From Bacteroides sp. 43_108 (GTDB taxonomy: Bacteria > Bacteroidota > Bacteroidia > Bacteroidales > Bacteroidaceae), in the NCBI GenBank assembly GCA_001915545.1, contig MNQS01000203.1, positions 1-15,111 of the forward strand: 15,111 nucleotides of DNA. Direction: 5' to 3'. A program made the translations under genes and the position numbers. The notes under the pieces were generated by a model, which worked only from the letters and a program-made list of their open reading frames with translations, had not been told where the DNA came from and made no database searches. Positions 6,716-14,224 of the stretch are shown here, piece after piece. Every line of letters begins with the position of its first letter. Position 1 is the first letter of the stretch.

Positions 6716-8197
6716 ATGAAGAAATTTTACTTTGCCTTGATGGCTTTGTTGGGGTTGAATACCTGTGCTTTTGCAGACAATTGGATGAGTCATCTGCCTG
6801 ATGAAACTTATGTTGCGGCTGTGTCTATTCCTGGTACACATGATTCTGGTACTGGAAATGGATTTGACGGTTTCTTGGGCGAAACGTTTGCCCGTACTCA
6901 GGACATCAGTTTCGGTGATCAGTGGAAAATTGGCATACGTGCGTTTGACTTGCGTCCATGTACAACAAAGGATGGATATCTTAATATCAACCATGGAATT
7001 GTGGCTACAAAACTGCGTTTCGATGATGCTCTTTACCAGTTGCGCGACTCGCTTATCGCAAATCCTTCGGAATTTGTTGTAATACATCTGCTTCACGAAG
7101 ACAGTGGCGACAACGGTGATACTCCTTATGAAACGATGCTTATGGAACTGCTTCAGCGCGATGATCTGAAGGATTTCTTTGTCGATTTCAGGAAAGATCT
7201 TAAGGTTAGCGATATGCGTGGAAAGATGCTTATACTCAGTCGCGACAAGTATGCTTCGAAGCCTGTAGGAGGATTTATGTCAAACTGGTGCGGTTATATC
7301 GATTGGAATCAGCAGACACGTGGTGTCATCACTGGTGCAGGAACGGGAGCTTATTCTACCGGTGCTCTCTACATGCAGGATTTCTCAGATACGCATGAGG
7401 AGGGTGCTGTCGATGTGAAAATCGGTGGAATACAGAAATTGCTCGATTATACAACTACGCATATTCCTACAAGCCCTGTGCAGATTGTCTGGGCTTATAA
7501 TTTCGCTTCGGCTTATTGCAACGGCTCTATTTCTACCAGCGACGGATATCGTGAGAATGCGTCATACACTCATGCTGCCATACTTGATTATCTGAAGACG
7601 CATCAGGCCGGACCTACAGGAATTATACTTATGGATTATGTCGGTGTGGATGAGAGCAAAGGATATGCAACACGCGGTGCTGAACTCGTTGATTCCATTA
7701 TTGCTAATAATTTCAAGTATCTTGAATATGAGACTGAAGAATCACGTATCAACAAGGCTGTCTATGCAGATCTTTCAACGATCCTGAAAACTTTGAATAG
7801 GGAATACAGCTCTGCCTCAAGAAAGATTAATTCAGAATGTCCGGATGTGGCTGCTGATTACACCGATGAACTTGAGTCTATAAAGGCTTGCTTGGACAGC
7901 ATTGATGCCGAAGTGGACAGCTTGTATGAACATGTTCTTTTGACGGAAGATTATACGATAGACTCCGAAGGTCTTTCGGCTCAAATCAGTGCGCTTGTTG
8001 ATGAGGCTCTCAAGGCTCAGGCTGAGTTTGAGGCCACTGGTATTGATGGCATAGCTGATGAAGAAGAGAATGGTGCCTGCACATACTATTCTGTCAGCGG
8101 TAAGCGTCTTGTTGCGCCGAGAGAAGGACAGATAACAATTGTCAAGTATTCGAACGGAAAGGTGAAGAAGATCATCATGCCTCGCAAGGGGAAATGA
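6716..8197 (+). CDS. Secreted phosphatidylinositol-specific phospholipase C-type enzyme
   Basis: ATG 6716 (not TTG 6707) gives a classical signal peptide of 20 residues, cut at AFA-DNW; the protein is 493 residues. The X domain of bacterial PI-PLC follows: VSIPGTHDSGT with His42-Asp43, IGIRAFDLRPC with Asp78 and Arg80, LNINHGIV with His93, and FVVIHLLHED. Spacing of the two catalytic His and the Arg agrees with the Bacillus PI-PLC active site. Enzymes of this family cleave phosphatidylinositol (or GPI anchors) to diacylglycerol and cyclic inositol phosphate. After about residue 340 comes a helical, Cys- and Glu-rich segment, then a C-terminal module (about 442-493; YYSVSGKRLVAPREGQ and IVKYSNGKVKKIIM) typical of exported Bacteroidales proteins. 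It has its own promoter and terminator. Export and fold are well supported; the true lipid substrate is not. Confidence 0.88.
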   Translation: MKKFYFALMALLGLNTCAFADNWMSHLPDETYVAAVSIPGTHDSGTGNGFDGFLGETFARTQDISFGDQWKIGIRAFDLRPCTTKDGYLNINHGIVATKLRFDDALYQLRDSLIANPSEFVVIHLLHEDSGDNGDTPYETMLMELLQRDDLKDFFVDFRKDLKVSDMRGKMLILSRDKYASKPVGGFMSNWCGYIDWNQQTRGVITGAGTGAYSTGALYMQDFSDTHEEGAVDVKIGGIQKLLDYTTTHIPTSPVQIVWAYNFASAYCNGSISTSDGYRENASYTHAAILDYLKTHQAGPTGIILMDYVGVDESKGYATRGAELVDSIIANNFKYLEYETEESRINKAVYADLSTILKTLNREYSSASRKINSECPDVAADYTDELESIKACLDSIDAEVDSLYEHVLLTEDYTIDSEGLSAQISALVDEALKAQAEFEATGIDGIADEEENGACTYYSVSGKRLVAPREGQITIVKYSNGKVKKIIMPRKGK

Positions 8198-8257
8198 GTA
8201 TTCTTCAGCAGTGATATATATTAAAGAAGCATTGTTTTAGTTTGCAGTGTTTTGTGA

Positions 8258-8283
8258 GCGCTTGCTGCAGTTTTTGCGAGCGC
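8258..8283. other. Small hairpin before the PI-PLC terminator
   Basis: GCGCTTGC (8258-8265) and GCGAGCGC (8276-8283) pair with one G-U wobble around TGCAGTTTTT. It lies in the 3' untranslated region ahead of the main terminator. Confidence 0.4.
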
Positions 8284-8292
8284 GTGGAAATG

Positions 8293-8346
8293 AAACTCCG
8301 AGCCCTTGGATTTGAATCCGTGAGGGCTCGGAGTTTCTGTTTTTCT
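8293..8346 (+). terminator. Strong terminator between convergent genes
   Basis: AAACTCCGAGCCCT (8293-8306) and AGGGCTCGGAGTTT (8323-8336) are a perfect 14-bp inverted repeat with a 16-base loop, followed by CTGTTTTTCTT. It ends the PI-PLC transcript. It may also work from the other strand, where a decayed gene converges, although the T-run is weaker there. Confidence 0.9.
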
Positions 8347-8366
8347 TATCTATGTTTTGAATTTTC

Positions 8367-9258
8367 CTACTTTTTAGGGCCCAGATTGAACTTGTATTTC
8401 AATGACAGCATCACATATCTGTTGAGCGAGTTCCCCCAGTATTCGCTCGAACCCTGCGAGTTGACGTTGTAGTAGGTCGATGAGAGCTGGCCGAGAATGT
8501 CGAATCCGGTGATTGCGGCTAAGAGTTTGCCCTTGCAGAATGAGCGGGTCTGCTGTGCATTCCATATCAGGTCGTTCGTATTCATGCTCGATTCGTTGTA
8601 GCCTCTGCGTGAGAACATCTTCATGTCTGTGCCAAATTCGATTTTCCATGGGAGTGTGTATCTGAATGTGAATCCGTAGCTGAAATCAACCGCGTTCACG
8701 TCGTTGGCGTTGAATATGATGGTATCGGGAAAGGCCGATGTAGGCTATGCGCCCTTGGTGGCTGTCACCTTCACCTAGTCAAGCATCTGATTGAGGTCTG
8801 CATTAGGGTCTTTGAGCTTCATGTAGTGCCGCGGTGCATCCATGTAGGTATTGCGTGCTGTGTTTTTCACTTCGAAGTTGACGTAGCGGTCTTCGTAGTC
8901 GGGATGCTGGGCTAGAATGATGTATTTCTGTCTCTTTGCAGGTATCTCGAATCTGGAGAAGGAGTCGTATTTCATGCCTACATTCTTGCTTGGCTTGTTG
9001 ACTGTCATTGTGTCTACGATTGTGCTGTCTTCAAGCATAAGGGTGATTTTTGTGTCTGGAATACCTACCTTTGTGAATGAGTTTTTCACATGTCCCCACA
9101 ATGAAATTTAGCGTTCCTTTTTCTCTTTTTTCTTTGCCAGATCAGTCTTTTGTTTTTCAATACCGATGGCTATTCCATTTGCTTCGGCGTGGAAAGTACT
9201 GCTTAGAAACAGAATTGCTGACAGTATAACTGTACCGAGATTGATTGTGTGTCTTCAT
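8367..9258 (-). pseudogene. Broken outer-membrane beta-barrel / TonB-receptor-like gene with large internal deletion
   Basis: Reading leftward, a signal-peptide-like stretch (TINLGTVILSAILFLSS) lies just after ATG 9258 but in another frame. It is followed by GIAIGIEKQK..., a TAA at 9108-9110, then a carboxypeptidase-regulatory-like N-terminal domain (GHVKNSFTKVGIPDTKITL, EDSTIVDTMTV) to about 8778. Two TAG stops follow at 8775-8777 and 8745-8747 around VKVTATK and PDTIIFNAND, which correspond to the conserved DEVxVTA...GDTIxYNA region of the family. The same frame then jumps straight to the last beta-strands of the barrel (SYGFTFRYTLPWKIEFGTD, MNTNDLIWNAQQTRSF, LNRYVMLSLKYKFN) and stops at 8367. 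Intact members are several hundred residues longer, so most of the barrel is missing. It is certainly non-functional. Confidence 0.8.
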
Positions 9259-9336
9259 GGATTTTGTATGTTTACGCATTATTTTTATTTTAATAATGAT
9301 TTCATTGTTTCGACAGTGCATTCCTTTTCAGTCTTG

Positions 9337-9505
9337 TGATTTGCCGAGACATTAGATGTTCGGACTAAGAATGTTTTTTTACCCTCTTCGGTGAAGCCCC
9401 TGTGCTCTTGTTTCATAGAGAGCCAGGTCTTCACCGAAACCAACTAACTAACTTTTCAACTTACTATTGTTTTATTATACACATTTCATTTGGTGGAGCG
9501 GGTGT
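9337..9505. repeat. Duplicated intergenic module, copy A (with hairpin)
   Basis: Shares a series of matching blocks, in the same order and spacing, with 10304-10463: TGATTTGCC, CGGAC, a T-run, a long GGTGAAG...CTTCACC hairpin, ACTTACTATTGTTT, TTATACACA, TTCAT and TGGAG-GGG. The hairpin arms here are TTCGGTGAAG (9387-9396) and CTTCACCGAA (9429-9438), with partial pairing continuing inside. It covers the 3' end of the truncated barrel-gene paralogue and most of the space before the decayed receptor gene. It may act as a terminator or be the scar of a duplication. Confidence 0.65.
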
Positions 9506-9910
9506 TATGCATTTTGTGGTTATATGTTTTAAAATCCTTGACATGTGTATGCATAGTTCGTAAGATGCTTGTGCGCAGTGCCATATAATTAAGAATGAAC
9601 TCGTCATGCCTACTGTTGTATTTTCTGACAGAATTTTTGTTGCTTGGTGTATCTGAAATATGAACTTCTTGTCGGTACTGTTGTTTCTGAATGCGCTGTC
9701 GTATTTTGAATCGGTGGGGTAGTTCTTTAAGCCGTTGATTATGTTCTTGAGAAATGCTTCCGATGAACCGAAGTTTTTATCTGTTCTGTTTGCTTTTGTA
9801 GCGATAGTCTGTTTTTCTGTATTTTCTTTAACGTTTACGGCGCATCCAGCACTGATGGCTGCGGAAGTCAAGAAAATAACTATTGCCGACATGATGTATC
9901 TGGTATTCAT
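9464..9910 (-). pseudogene. Truncated paralogue of the exported barrel protein at 12857-13726
   Basis: The start is ATG 9910, which gives MNTRYIMSAIVIFLTSAAISAGC, closely similar to MKTRFIVSAMLISIASATASARC of the downstream-operon barrel protein. Similarity continues to about residue 85 (SSEAFLKNIIN vs SSNAFFSVIIN; a shared SAF). After that the 148-residue frame loses any resemblance to a beta-barrel and reads into the duplicated non-coding module, stopping at 9464. The paralogue has 289 residues. The most likely reading is a gene that lost its barrel region by deletion; a short secreted protein still being made cannot be ruled out. SAGC could serve as a weak lipobox. Confidence 0.55.
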
Positions 9911-9955
9911 TTTGTAAATATTTAATCCGTTTGTATAAGTTATACGCAGGATGCT
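9911..9955 (-). promoter_or_regulatory. Leader block shared with the barrel gene at 13726
   Basis: Immediately upstream of the start, the - strand reads TGCGTATAAC...AAACGGATTAAA...ACAAAATG. The same region of the 13726 gene reads TGCGTATTAA...AACGAATTTAAA...GACAAAATATG. Conserved blocks at the same distance suggest a shared promoter, perhaps used by the ECF sigma factor encoded nearby, because no TAnnTTTG element is seen in either. The sigma link is a guess. Confidence 0.35.
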
Positions 9956-10139
9956 TGATTCCATAACACGAAATGATGTTAAAAACGCTTTTGTACGTCT
10001 AACCTGCTTGTTTGCAGATAAGATGTTTTTCGTTTCGTATTAAGTATTGGCCTGCATATTCTGTTATTTATAATACATGATTCATGCCAATAATGTAATA
10101 GCTTGATTTTTAATGTTGTATCAAAATCTGACGTTCGCA

Positions 10140-10185
10140 CCACTGTAAAGAAACTTTACACCACTGTAAAGTTTCTTTACAGTGG
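10140..10185. repeat. Perfect 21-bp palindrome upstream of the truncated paralogue
   Basis: The arms 10140-10160 and 10165-10185 are perfect inverted repeats separated by only four bases. Each arm itself contains the smaller palindrome TGTAAAG-AAA/TTT-CTTTACA, so several alternative hairpins are possible. It lies about 230 bases upstream of ATG 9910. A diverged counterpart lies about 220 bases upstream of the related gene at 13726 (13946-13987). The remainder of 9956-10303 shows no gene. Confidence 0.8.
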
Positions 10186-10303
10186 CCCAAGTTTTTATGT
10201 GTTTGCGTATGAGAAATAAAATGATGAGTTCTTTTTTGCCGGAGCTGTCTTTAATTTTAATAAAGGCTTTATCGTTTCTATTGTGTTTCCCCTATAAGTA
10301 TTA

Positions 10304-10463
10304 TGATTTGCCATAATTATTAAACGTACGGACAAGGGAAGTTTTTCACTTTAATAGGTGAAGACTTTGTGCTTTTTTTATAGAGCACAAAGTCTTCACC
10401 GGAGCCACTAATCTTTTTTACTTACTATTGTTTGTTATACACACTTCATATTGTGGAGTGGGT
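10304..10463. repeat. Duplicated intergenic module, copy B (with 17-bp hairpin)
   Basis: Matches copy A (9337-9505) block by block. The hairpin here is better preserved: GGTGAAGACTTTGTGCT (10357-10373) and AGCACAAAGTCTTCACC (10384-10400), perfect over 17 bp with a 10-base loop. It follows the exported coiled-coil gene (stop at 10485) and probably ends the sigma-factor operon on the - strand, although the run after the stem on that strand is A-rich rather than T-rich, so it is not a textbook terminator. Confidence 0.65.
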
Positions 10464-10484
10464 TTTGGAAATGATGTCTGCTTT

Positions 10485-11561
10485 CTATTCTTTCAAATCT
10501 TTGTTCCAGTTCATCGGGATAAGTATTTCGTTTGGAGTGTCTCCCTTGACACGCATGAAATATTTTTTCCCGTTTTCGCTGCGTGCACCGTAAACAATGT
10601 TTTTATTTTCATTGTCCATAAACAGTACGATACACTCTTTGTATTTCTCGTCTACTTTCAGCAGGTCATAATAACTGTTGTCCTTTATTTCATCAATGAT
10701 TTTGCAGAACTCGTAGTATTCGTCATCCAGCAAGGATTCCGTACGGCATATAGTTCCGCTGGTCTTGCAGGACTTGTTGTCATCTTTCTGCTTTTCGCCT
10801 ATGTAAATGAGATTGTATCCTTCAGACTTCAGTGTAATGTCTTTTCTTACGGTTCCTTCTTTTGATGCAATTTTGTAGAAGAAACTGTCAAGCTTGTCCT
10901 GCGTTTCTTTGTCTATAGGCTTGCTTGCTGAATACTTCGACTTGCCGATGGATTTCAATCCTCCTTCAATGTTGTATGAAAGTTTGAGGTTGTTTCCGTT
11001 GAAACTGAGCATAGCCGCCGGCTGTCTTCCGTCGTTCAGCTTTGGCAGTATGATTATGTGGTTCAGTTTCATTGTTCCGGCGCTGTCTGTCCGTTCACGT
11101 ATGGATTTTATTGATTCTATCTCATCCATTCTTTTTGATATACCGCTTACGAAACTGTTAAGCTCATCCTTGCTCCGTTTCAGCATTTCCTCCAGATATA
11201 TCTTTTTGGATACAGAATCCTTGTAGCTCAAAATAGATTTGTTGTATTTGAGAACAGAATCTTTATCGTTCGGTACATCTTTCGTGAAAGTTTGCTGGCT
11301 AATGGTGTTCTGCGATGAATCTGCATTTTTCAGCAAGTTTTCAAAATGTCTGTTCTGTATGTCTTTCCCGACGTTTTTGTTGTCATACATGTATTCATAT
11401 ATGGATTTGCTGGCAACTTCAAATATGGTTCCGCCGGGAAACTGTTTTTTCAGTTCGCTGATGATTTCTTTCATCTTCTGCATGTTCGTGTCTTGCGCCG
11501 TAATGGTGTACGGTAATGCAGACAGTGTCGTAAGCAGTAATAATGATATGATGCGTTTCAT
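10485..11561 (-). CDS. Exported protein of unknown function, last gene of the sigma-factor operon
   Basis: A 358-residue protein with a clear signal peptide (MKRIISLLLLTTLSALPYTITAQ, cut near residue 22-23). The mature part is hydrophilic, rich in Lys, Ser and Asp, and has a likely coiled-coil or long-helix region at about 100-165 (KKIYLEEMLKRSKDELNSF, KRMDEIESIKSIRER). The later half (from about 170) looks like mixed strands with YNLIYIGEKQKDD and ECIVLFMDNENKNIVYGA. No family recognised. It begins 24 bases after the anti-sigma gene stop, so it is probably co-transcribed with sigma and anti-sigma and may be part of the signal the pair senses or controls. No catalytic motif seen. Confidence 0.75.
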   Translation of the reverse strand: MKRIISLLLLTTLSALPYTITAQDTNMQKMKEIISELKKQFPGGTIFEVASKSIYEYMYDNKNVGKDIQNRHFENLLKNADSSQNTISQQTFTKDVPNDKDSVLKYNKSILSYKDSVSKKIYLEEMLKRSKDELNSFVSGISKRMDEIESIKSIRERTDSAGTMKLNHIIILPKLNDGRQPAAMLSFNGNNLKLSYNIEGGLKSIGKSKYSASKPIDKETQDKLDSFFYKIASKEGTVRKDITLKSEGYNLIYIGEKQKDDNKSCKTSGTICRTESLLDDEYYEFCKIIDEIKDNSYYDLLKVDEKYKECIVLFMDNENKNIVYGARSENGKKYFMRVKGDTPNEILIPMNWNKDLKE

Positions 11562-11585
11562 TGTTTCTGATTATACTGATTGGTT

Positions 11586-12257
11586 TTACATGAATATTGT
11601 TGTTGAGTCGGTTGTTATGATTTCACCGATATATTTGTCTGCAAGTTCGTCCATGCTTGATGACATCCTTTCGTATTCAGCATAAATGTCTATTCCGTTG
11701 TTGTCTATAACATTGCCTCTTTCTTTCTTTACCTCTTGTGCGGTGAGGATATCATCCTGTACAGGTTTTGCAGGAACGTGTATTTTCTTTTCAATGAATA
11801 CTGTGTCGCGCAGTCTTACTGTGTCAGTGAGGGTAATTGTTTTGACTGCTGTATCCTTCCGCTCTGACATCAATTGTGGCTCTGGCAATACAGTGGCGTC
11901 TTCTCCATTTCCGCCATTTCTCACAACAGTTCCAGCTATGAAGGCCAATATGCAGGCCGCAATTGCAGATGCGTATTTCAGTGTGCGCTTCAGCGTGTTG
12001 CGTTTGCCGGTTGTGGCGTGTTCTTCCTGCATAGCTTCGTCCAGATTTTCTGCGAGCATGCTGCTGAGCTCTTCGTCCGTGAAATCAGGCATGCCTGCAT
12101 CAAACATTGCAAACATGTCGCGATACGGCAGCAGATCGTTAGGCAGATTGTCCGTTTCGCGGAAGAAACGTGCCAATATCCGGTGCTCTTCCGTTGTTGT
12201 CTCACCGTCCATGTATTTATTGATGAGATGACGTATGTTGTCTATATCCTTATGCAT
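11586..12257 (-). CDS. Anti-sigma factor, single transmembrane segment
   Basis: A 223-residue protein. The N-terminal cytosolic part (about 1-100) starts IRHLINKYMDGETTTEEHRILARFF, the form typical of Bacteroidetes anti-sigma factors that bind an ECF sigma. One membrane helix is seen at about 101-122 (TLKYASAIAACILAFIAGTVV), followed by a periplasmic domain of about 100 residues with ITLTDTVRLRDTVFIEKKI and a TTDSTTIFM end. No zinc-binding (ZAS) His/Cys motif is visible. Its ATG (12255-12257) overlaps the sigma stop by eight bases, so the two are translationally coupled and would be made in fixed ratio. It would hold the sigma at the membrane until an envelope signal releases it. Confidence 0.8.
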   Translation of the reverse strand: MHKDIDNIRHLINKYMDGETTTEEHRILARFFRETDNLPNDLLPYRDMFAMFDAGMPDFTDEELSSMLAENLDEAMQEEHATTGKRNTLKRTLKYASAIAACILAFIAGTVVRNGGNGEDATVLPEPQLMSERKDTAVKTITLTDTVRLRDTVFIEKKIHVPAKPVQDDILTAQEVKKERGNVIDNNGIDIYAEYERMSSSMDELADKYIGEIITTDSTTIFM

Positions 12258-12774
12258 GTCTGTATCTGGCTTTAAGTTGTTGTAACATTATGTTTCTAGC
12301 CTTTGAAAGCATTGCTCTTATGCTCGCCTCCGTAGAGCCTGTTATGCCGGCAATTTCGCTGTTCGACATGTTTTCCACTTGGCTCATGTGGAGTATTGCT
12401 CTGTATGCCGGAGGAAGTTTTGACGTTGCGGCGGTCATCCATTGACGGTCTTCGCTTTCCTCCATCTTTGTCTGTGGCGTCGACTTTGTAGTCATTTCTG
12501 CAATTCGGCTTGTGTCCTGCATCTCGTCCAGATTGACGGTTTCGTGCGCCTGGCGCAGTTTGCTGATGGCTGTGTTGCGTGCAATGGTGATTGCCAAAGC
12601 TGTAAGCTTTTTGTCCGCCTTATCGATTTTCCCGCGTGCAATCCAGAGCTTGAGCAATGTTTCTTGAGCCGTGTCCTCGGCTTCGTCCCTGTCGCGCAGG
12701 ATGAACAGCGCTGTGTTCATGGCCTGTTTTCTGAGTGACGGGACCAGTTGCTCAAATTCTTTGCGGTCGATCAT
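12250..12774 (-). CDS. ECF-family RNA polymerase sigma factor
   Basis: A 174-residue sigma-70 family protein with just the two ECF domains. Region 2 is at about 12-77 (TALFILRDRDEAEDTAQETLLKLW, then IARNTAISKLRQ). Region 4 is at about 114-166 (LPPAYRAILHMSQVENMSNSEIAGITGSTEASIRAMLSKAR), whose helix-turn-helix reads the -35. The linker is short and polar. It directs RNA polymerase to a small regulon, probably including this operon. Its start is 82 bases after the barrel gene stop and it overlaps the anti-sigma gene. No TAnnTTTG promoter lies in that 82-base gap, so it is likely transcribed together with the barrel gene. Confidence 0.93.
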   Translation of the reverse strand: MIDRKEFEQLVPSLRKQAMNTALFILRDRDEAEDTAQETLLKLWIARGKIDKADKKLTALAITIARNTAISKLRQAHETVNLDEMQDTSRIAEMTTKSTPQTKMEESEDRQWMTAATSKLPPAYRAILHMSQVENMSNSEIAGITGSTEASIRAMLSKARNIMLQQLKARYRHA

Positions 12775-12856
12775 ATCGGACTTTTATGTTGTGTATGGTG
12801 TTTATGTGCATTGTAGCTGTAATTGTGTGTAACGTTTTGTCTTTGCAATTCATCTT

Positions 12857-13726
12857 TTACAGATAAACAAAGAATGTAAACATGGAGTTGTACACGTTTT
12901 CAGGATGTGTCTGTCTGAATATAGGTGTCAGTCCCATCCGGCTTATGAATCCGAAGTCGCCGTAACCAATCTGCATGAGCAGGTTGAGTCCGAAACGATT
13001 GATGTCCAGATCATCGTCTATAGTACGTTTCTTTCCGTTGAGTTTGCCTCGTGAAAGTACGCTGAGCTTATAGTCCACTTCCGGACCTACGGAGATGAAA
13101 AATGATGATTTGCGCCCTTTTACCGGTATCTGGAATTCCACACATACAGGCAATCTAAGGCTCCATGTTCTCAGCCATGTCTTGCTGTAGTCGTCCTTTG
13201 ATTGTATGCAGTCTGTAGAATTGCCGTCGCTGACAAACATATAATCGTCCTTCAATCTGTTTATGGTTTGTGCAAATCCTAAAGAAGAAGTAACGGCGAT
13301 TGTTCTTTGCCTATTGAGCGTAATGGGCTTGAAGAGTCTGAACAGATACATACCCCATTCATACGACTTGCCTGTGCTCTGCGGTATTCCTGCATAAGAA
13401 CCCGTTATGCCGATGGACGGACTTCCTGTCAGTCGGGTTGCTCCCCAGTAGATTAAAGGAAAGTGTTCTTCAAATTTTCTTCTTGATTTGAATGCCGAAC
13501 CCTGTTTCTTTTCTGTTATATTATTTACAATGTTGCTGTTGATGATTACGCTGAAGAATGCGTTTGATGAGTCTCTGGATGCTTCGGTTGGGGGCATTGT
13601 CAGATTTGAGTTGACGCTGCTCCCGTTCAATTCTGTATTTTCACTTAAGTCGGGAATACATCTTGCAGAAGCCGTTGCCGATGCAATAGAAATCAGCATT
13701 GCTGATACGATGAATCTTGTTTTCAT
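12857..13726 (-). CDS. Exported outer-membrane beta-barrel protein
   Basis: A 289-residue protein with a signal peptide (MKTRFIVSAMLISIASATASA, cut near residue 21). After a Ser/Asn-rich low-complexity section (about 25-85), the rest alternates in the way of small outer-membrane barrels: GATRLTGSPSIGITGSYAG, LRLPVCVEFQIPVKG, SSFFISVGPEVDYKLS, FGLNLLMQIGYG. It ends in an aromatic strand (FTFFVYL). This fits the outer-membrane-protein barrel family common in Bacteroidetes, though no ligand is apparent. Being first in a likely operon with sigma, anti-sigma and another exported protein, it may be a target or sensor of that system. A truncated paralogue is encoded at 9464-9910. Confidence 0.75.
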   Translation of the reverse strand: MKTRFIVSAMLISIASATASARCIPDLSENTELNGSSVNSNLTMPPTEASRDSSNAFFSVIINSNIVNNITEKKQGSAFKSRRKFEEHFPLIYWGATRLTGSPSIGITGSYAGIPQSTGKSYEWGMYLFRLFKPITLNRQRTIAVTSSLGFAQTINRLKDDYMFVSDGNSTDCIQSKDDYSKTWLRTWSLRLPVCVEFQIPVKGRKSSFFISVGPEVDYKLSVLSRGKLNGKKRTIDDDLDINRFGLNLLMQIGYGDFGFISRMGLTPIFRQTHPENVYNSMFTFFVYL

Positions 13727-13945
13727 ATTTTGTCATTTTTTAAATTCGTTACTATTAATACGCAAGAAGTACGATTTTGCAATATTAAAAAATGTAAATT
13801 TAATGTTTTTCTTCGTATCCTGCATTTGTAATTCGTTCGGTCTTGCAACTTTTCTCCTTCATTTTCAATAATTTGATGACATTGCTTATGTCATTGCTGT
13901 AATGTGTCGTTTTTCTTGTTATTATGTGATTTGCTGTTTGGGCCG

Positions 13946-13987
13946 ATTGTAAAGAATCTTTTCAGCCGTACTAAGTTTCTTTACAAT
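13946..13987. repeat. Palindrome upstream of the barrel gene, relative of 10140-10185
   Basis: ATTGTAAAGAA (13946-13956) pairs perfectly with TTCTTTACAAT (13977-13987). After one T-T mismatch, CTT/AAG continues the stem. The core TGTAAAGAA...TTCTTTACA is the same as in the 21-bp palindrome at 10140-10185, and the distance to the gene start (about 220 bases) matches. The stretch 13791-13945 holds no gene that I can see. Confidence 0.7.
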
Positions 13988-14008
13988 AATGTCTTTTACA
14001 GTGAATAA

Positions 14009-14048
14009 ACAAAAAAGGAACCGCTAAACTCCCGTTCCGCGATTCCTT
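14009..14048 (-). terminator. Rho-independent terminator, leftward
   Basis: On the - strand AAGGAATCGC (14048-14039) pairs with GCGGTTCCTT (14024-14015), with a T-G wobble, and is followed by TTTTTTG to about 14010. It ends leftward transcription coming from 14225, and separates it from the barrel/sigma operon. Confidence 0.8.
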
Positions 14049-14219
14049 GTGTGAATGAAAACAAATTTACTGTCTTTTCTGACTTTATTCAGTCATATTT
14101 ATCCAAAACCTAAAAACAATCTTTTACCTTTTCCTTTTTACCTTAAAAACACCTATTAATATCTTTTTCCAGGCCTTTTCCTAAGACTTCGGCCTGTTTC
14201 CCATGTCTCTTCTTTTTTC
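14010..14219 (-). ncRNA. Candidate small RNA, about 200 nt
   Basis: A region without a usable reading frame on the - strand, framed by a good promoter (14225-14252) and a clear terminator (14009-14048). The predicted RNA is purine-rich at its 5' part and carries at least two further hairpins: AGGCC...GGCCT and TGACT-GAATAA-AGTCA. The only ATGs open 7 and 3 codons. It could be a regulatory RNA, possibly a 6S-type RNA given its size, but I see no sequence feature that proves this. No known family assigned. Confidence 0.5.
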
Positions 14220-14224
14220 TGATG

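Noticed and set aside
6395..7096. 233-codon frame on the - strand opposite the vWA/PI-PLC intergenic region and PI-PLC start
   Set aside because: Covers the PI-PLC signal peptide, promoter and terminator in antisense; composition is that of a shadow frame.
10140..10185. CRISPR-like repeat array
   Set aside because: The repeated TGTAAAG units form nested palindromes with four-base spacing; there are no regular spacers and no cas genes.
10428..12275. Several long open frames on the + strand across the sigma operon (for example 10428-10865, 11239-11685, 11686-12231)
   Set aside because: They lie antisense to well-supported - strand genes, have hydrophobic, Cys/Phe/Ser-rich shadow compositions, and lack family features.
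14062..14069. CAAATTTA, a -7 element (TAAATTTG) on the - strand
   Set aside because: No TTG at a suitable distance, and the terminator starts only 14 bases downstream, so no useful transcript could result.
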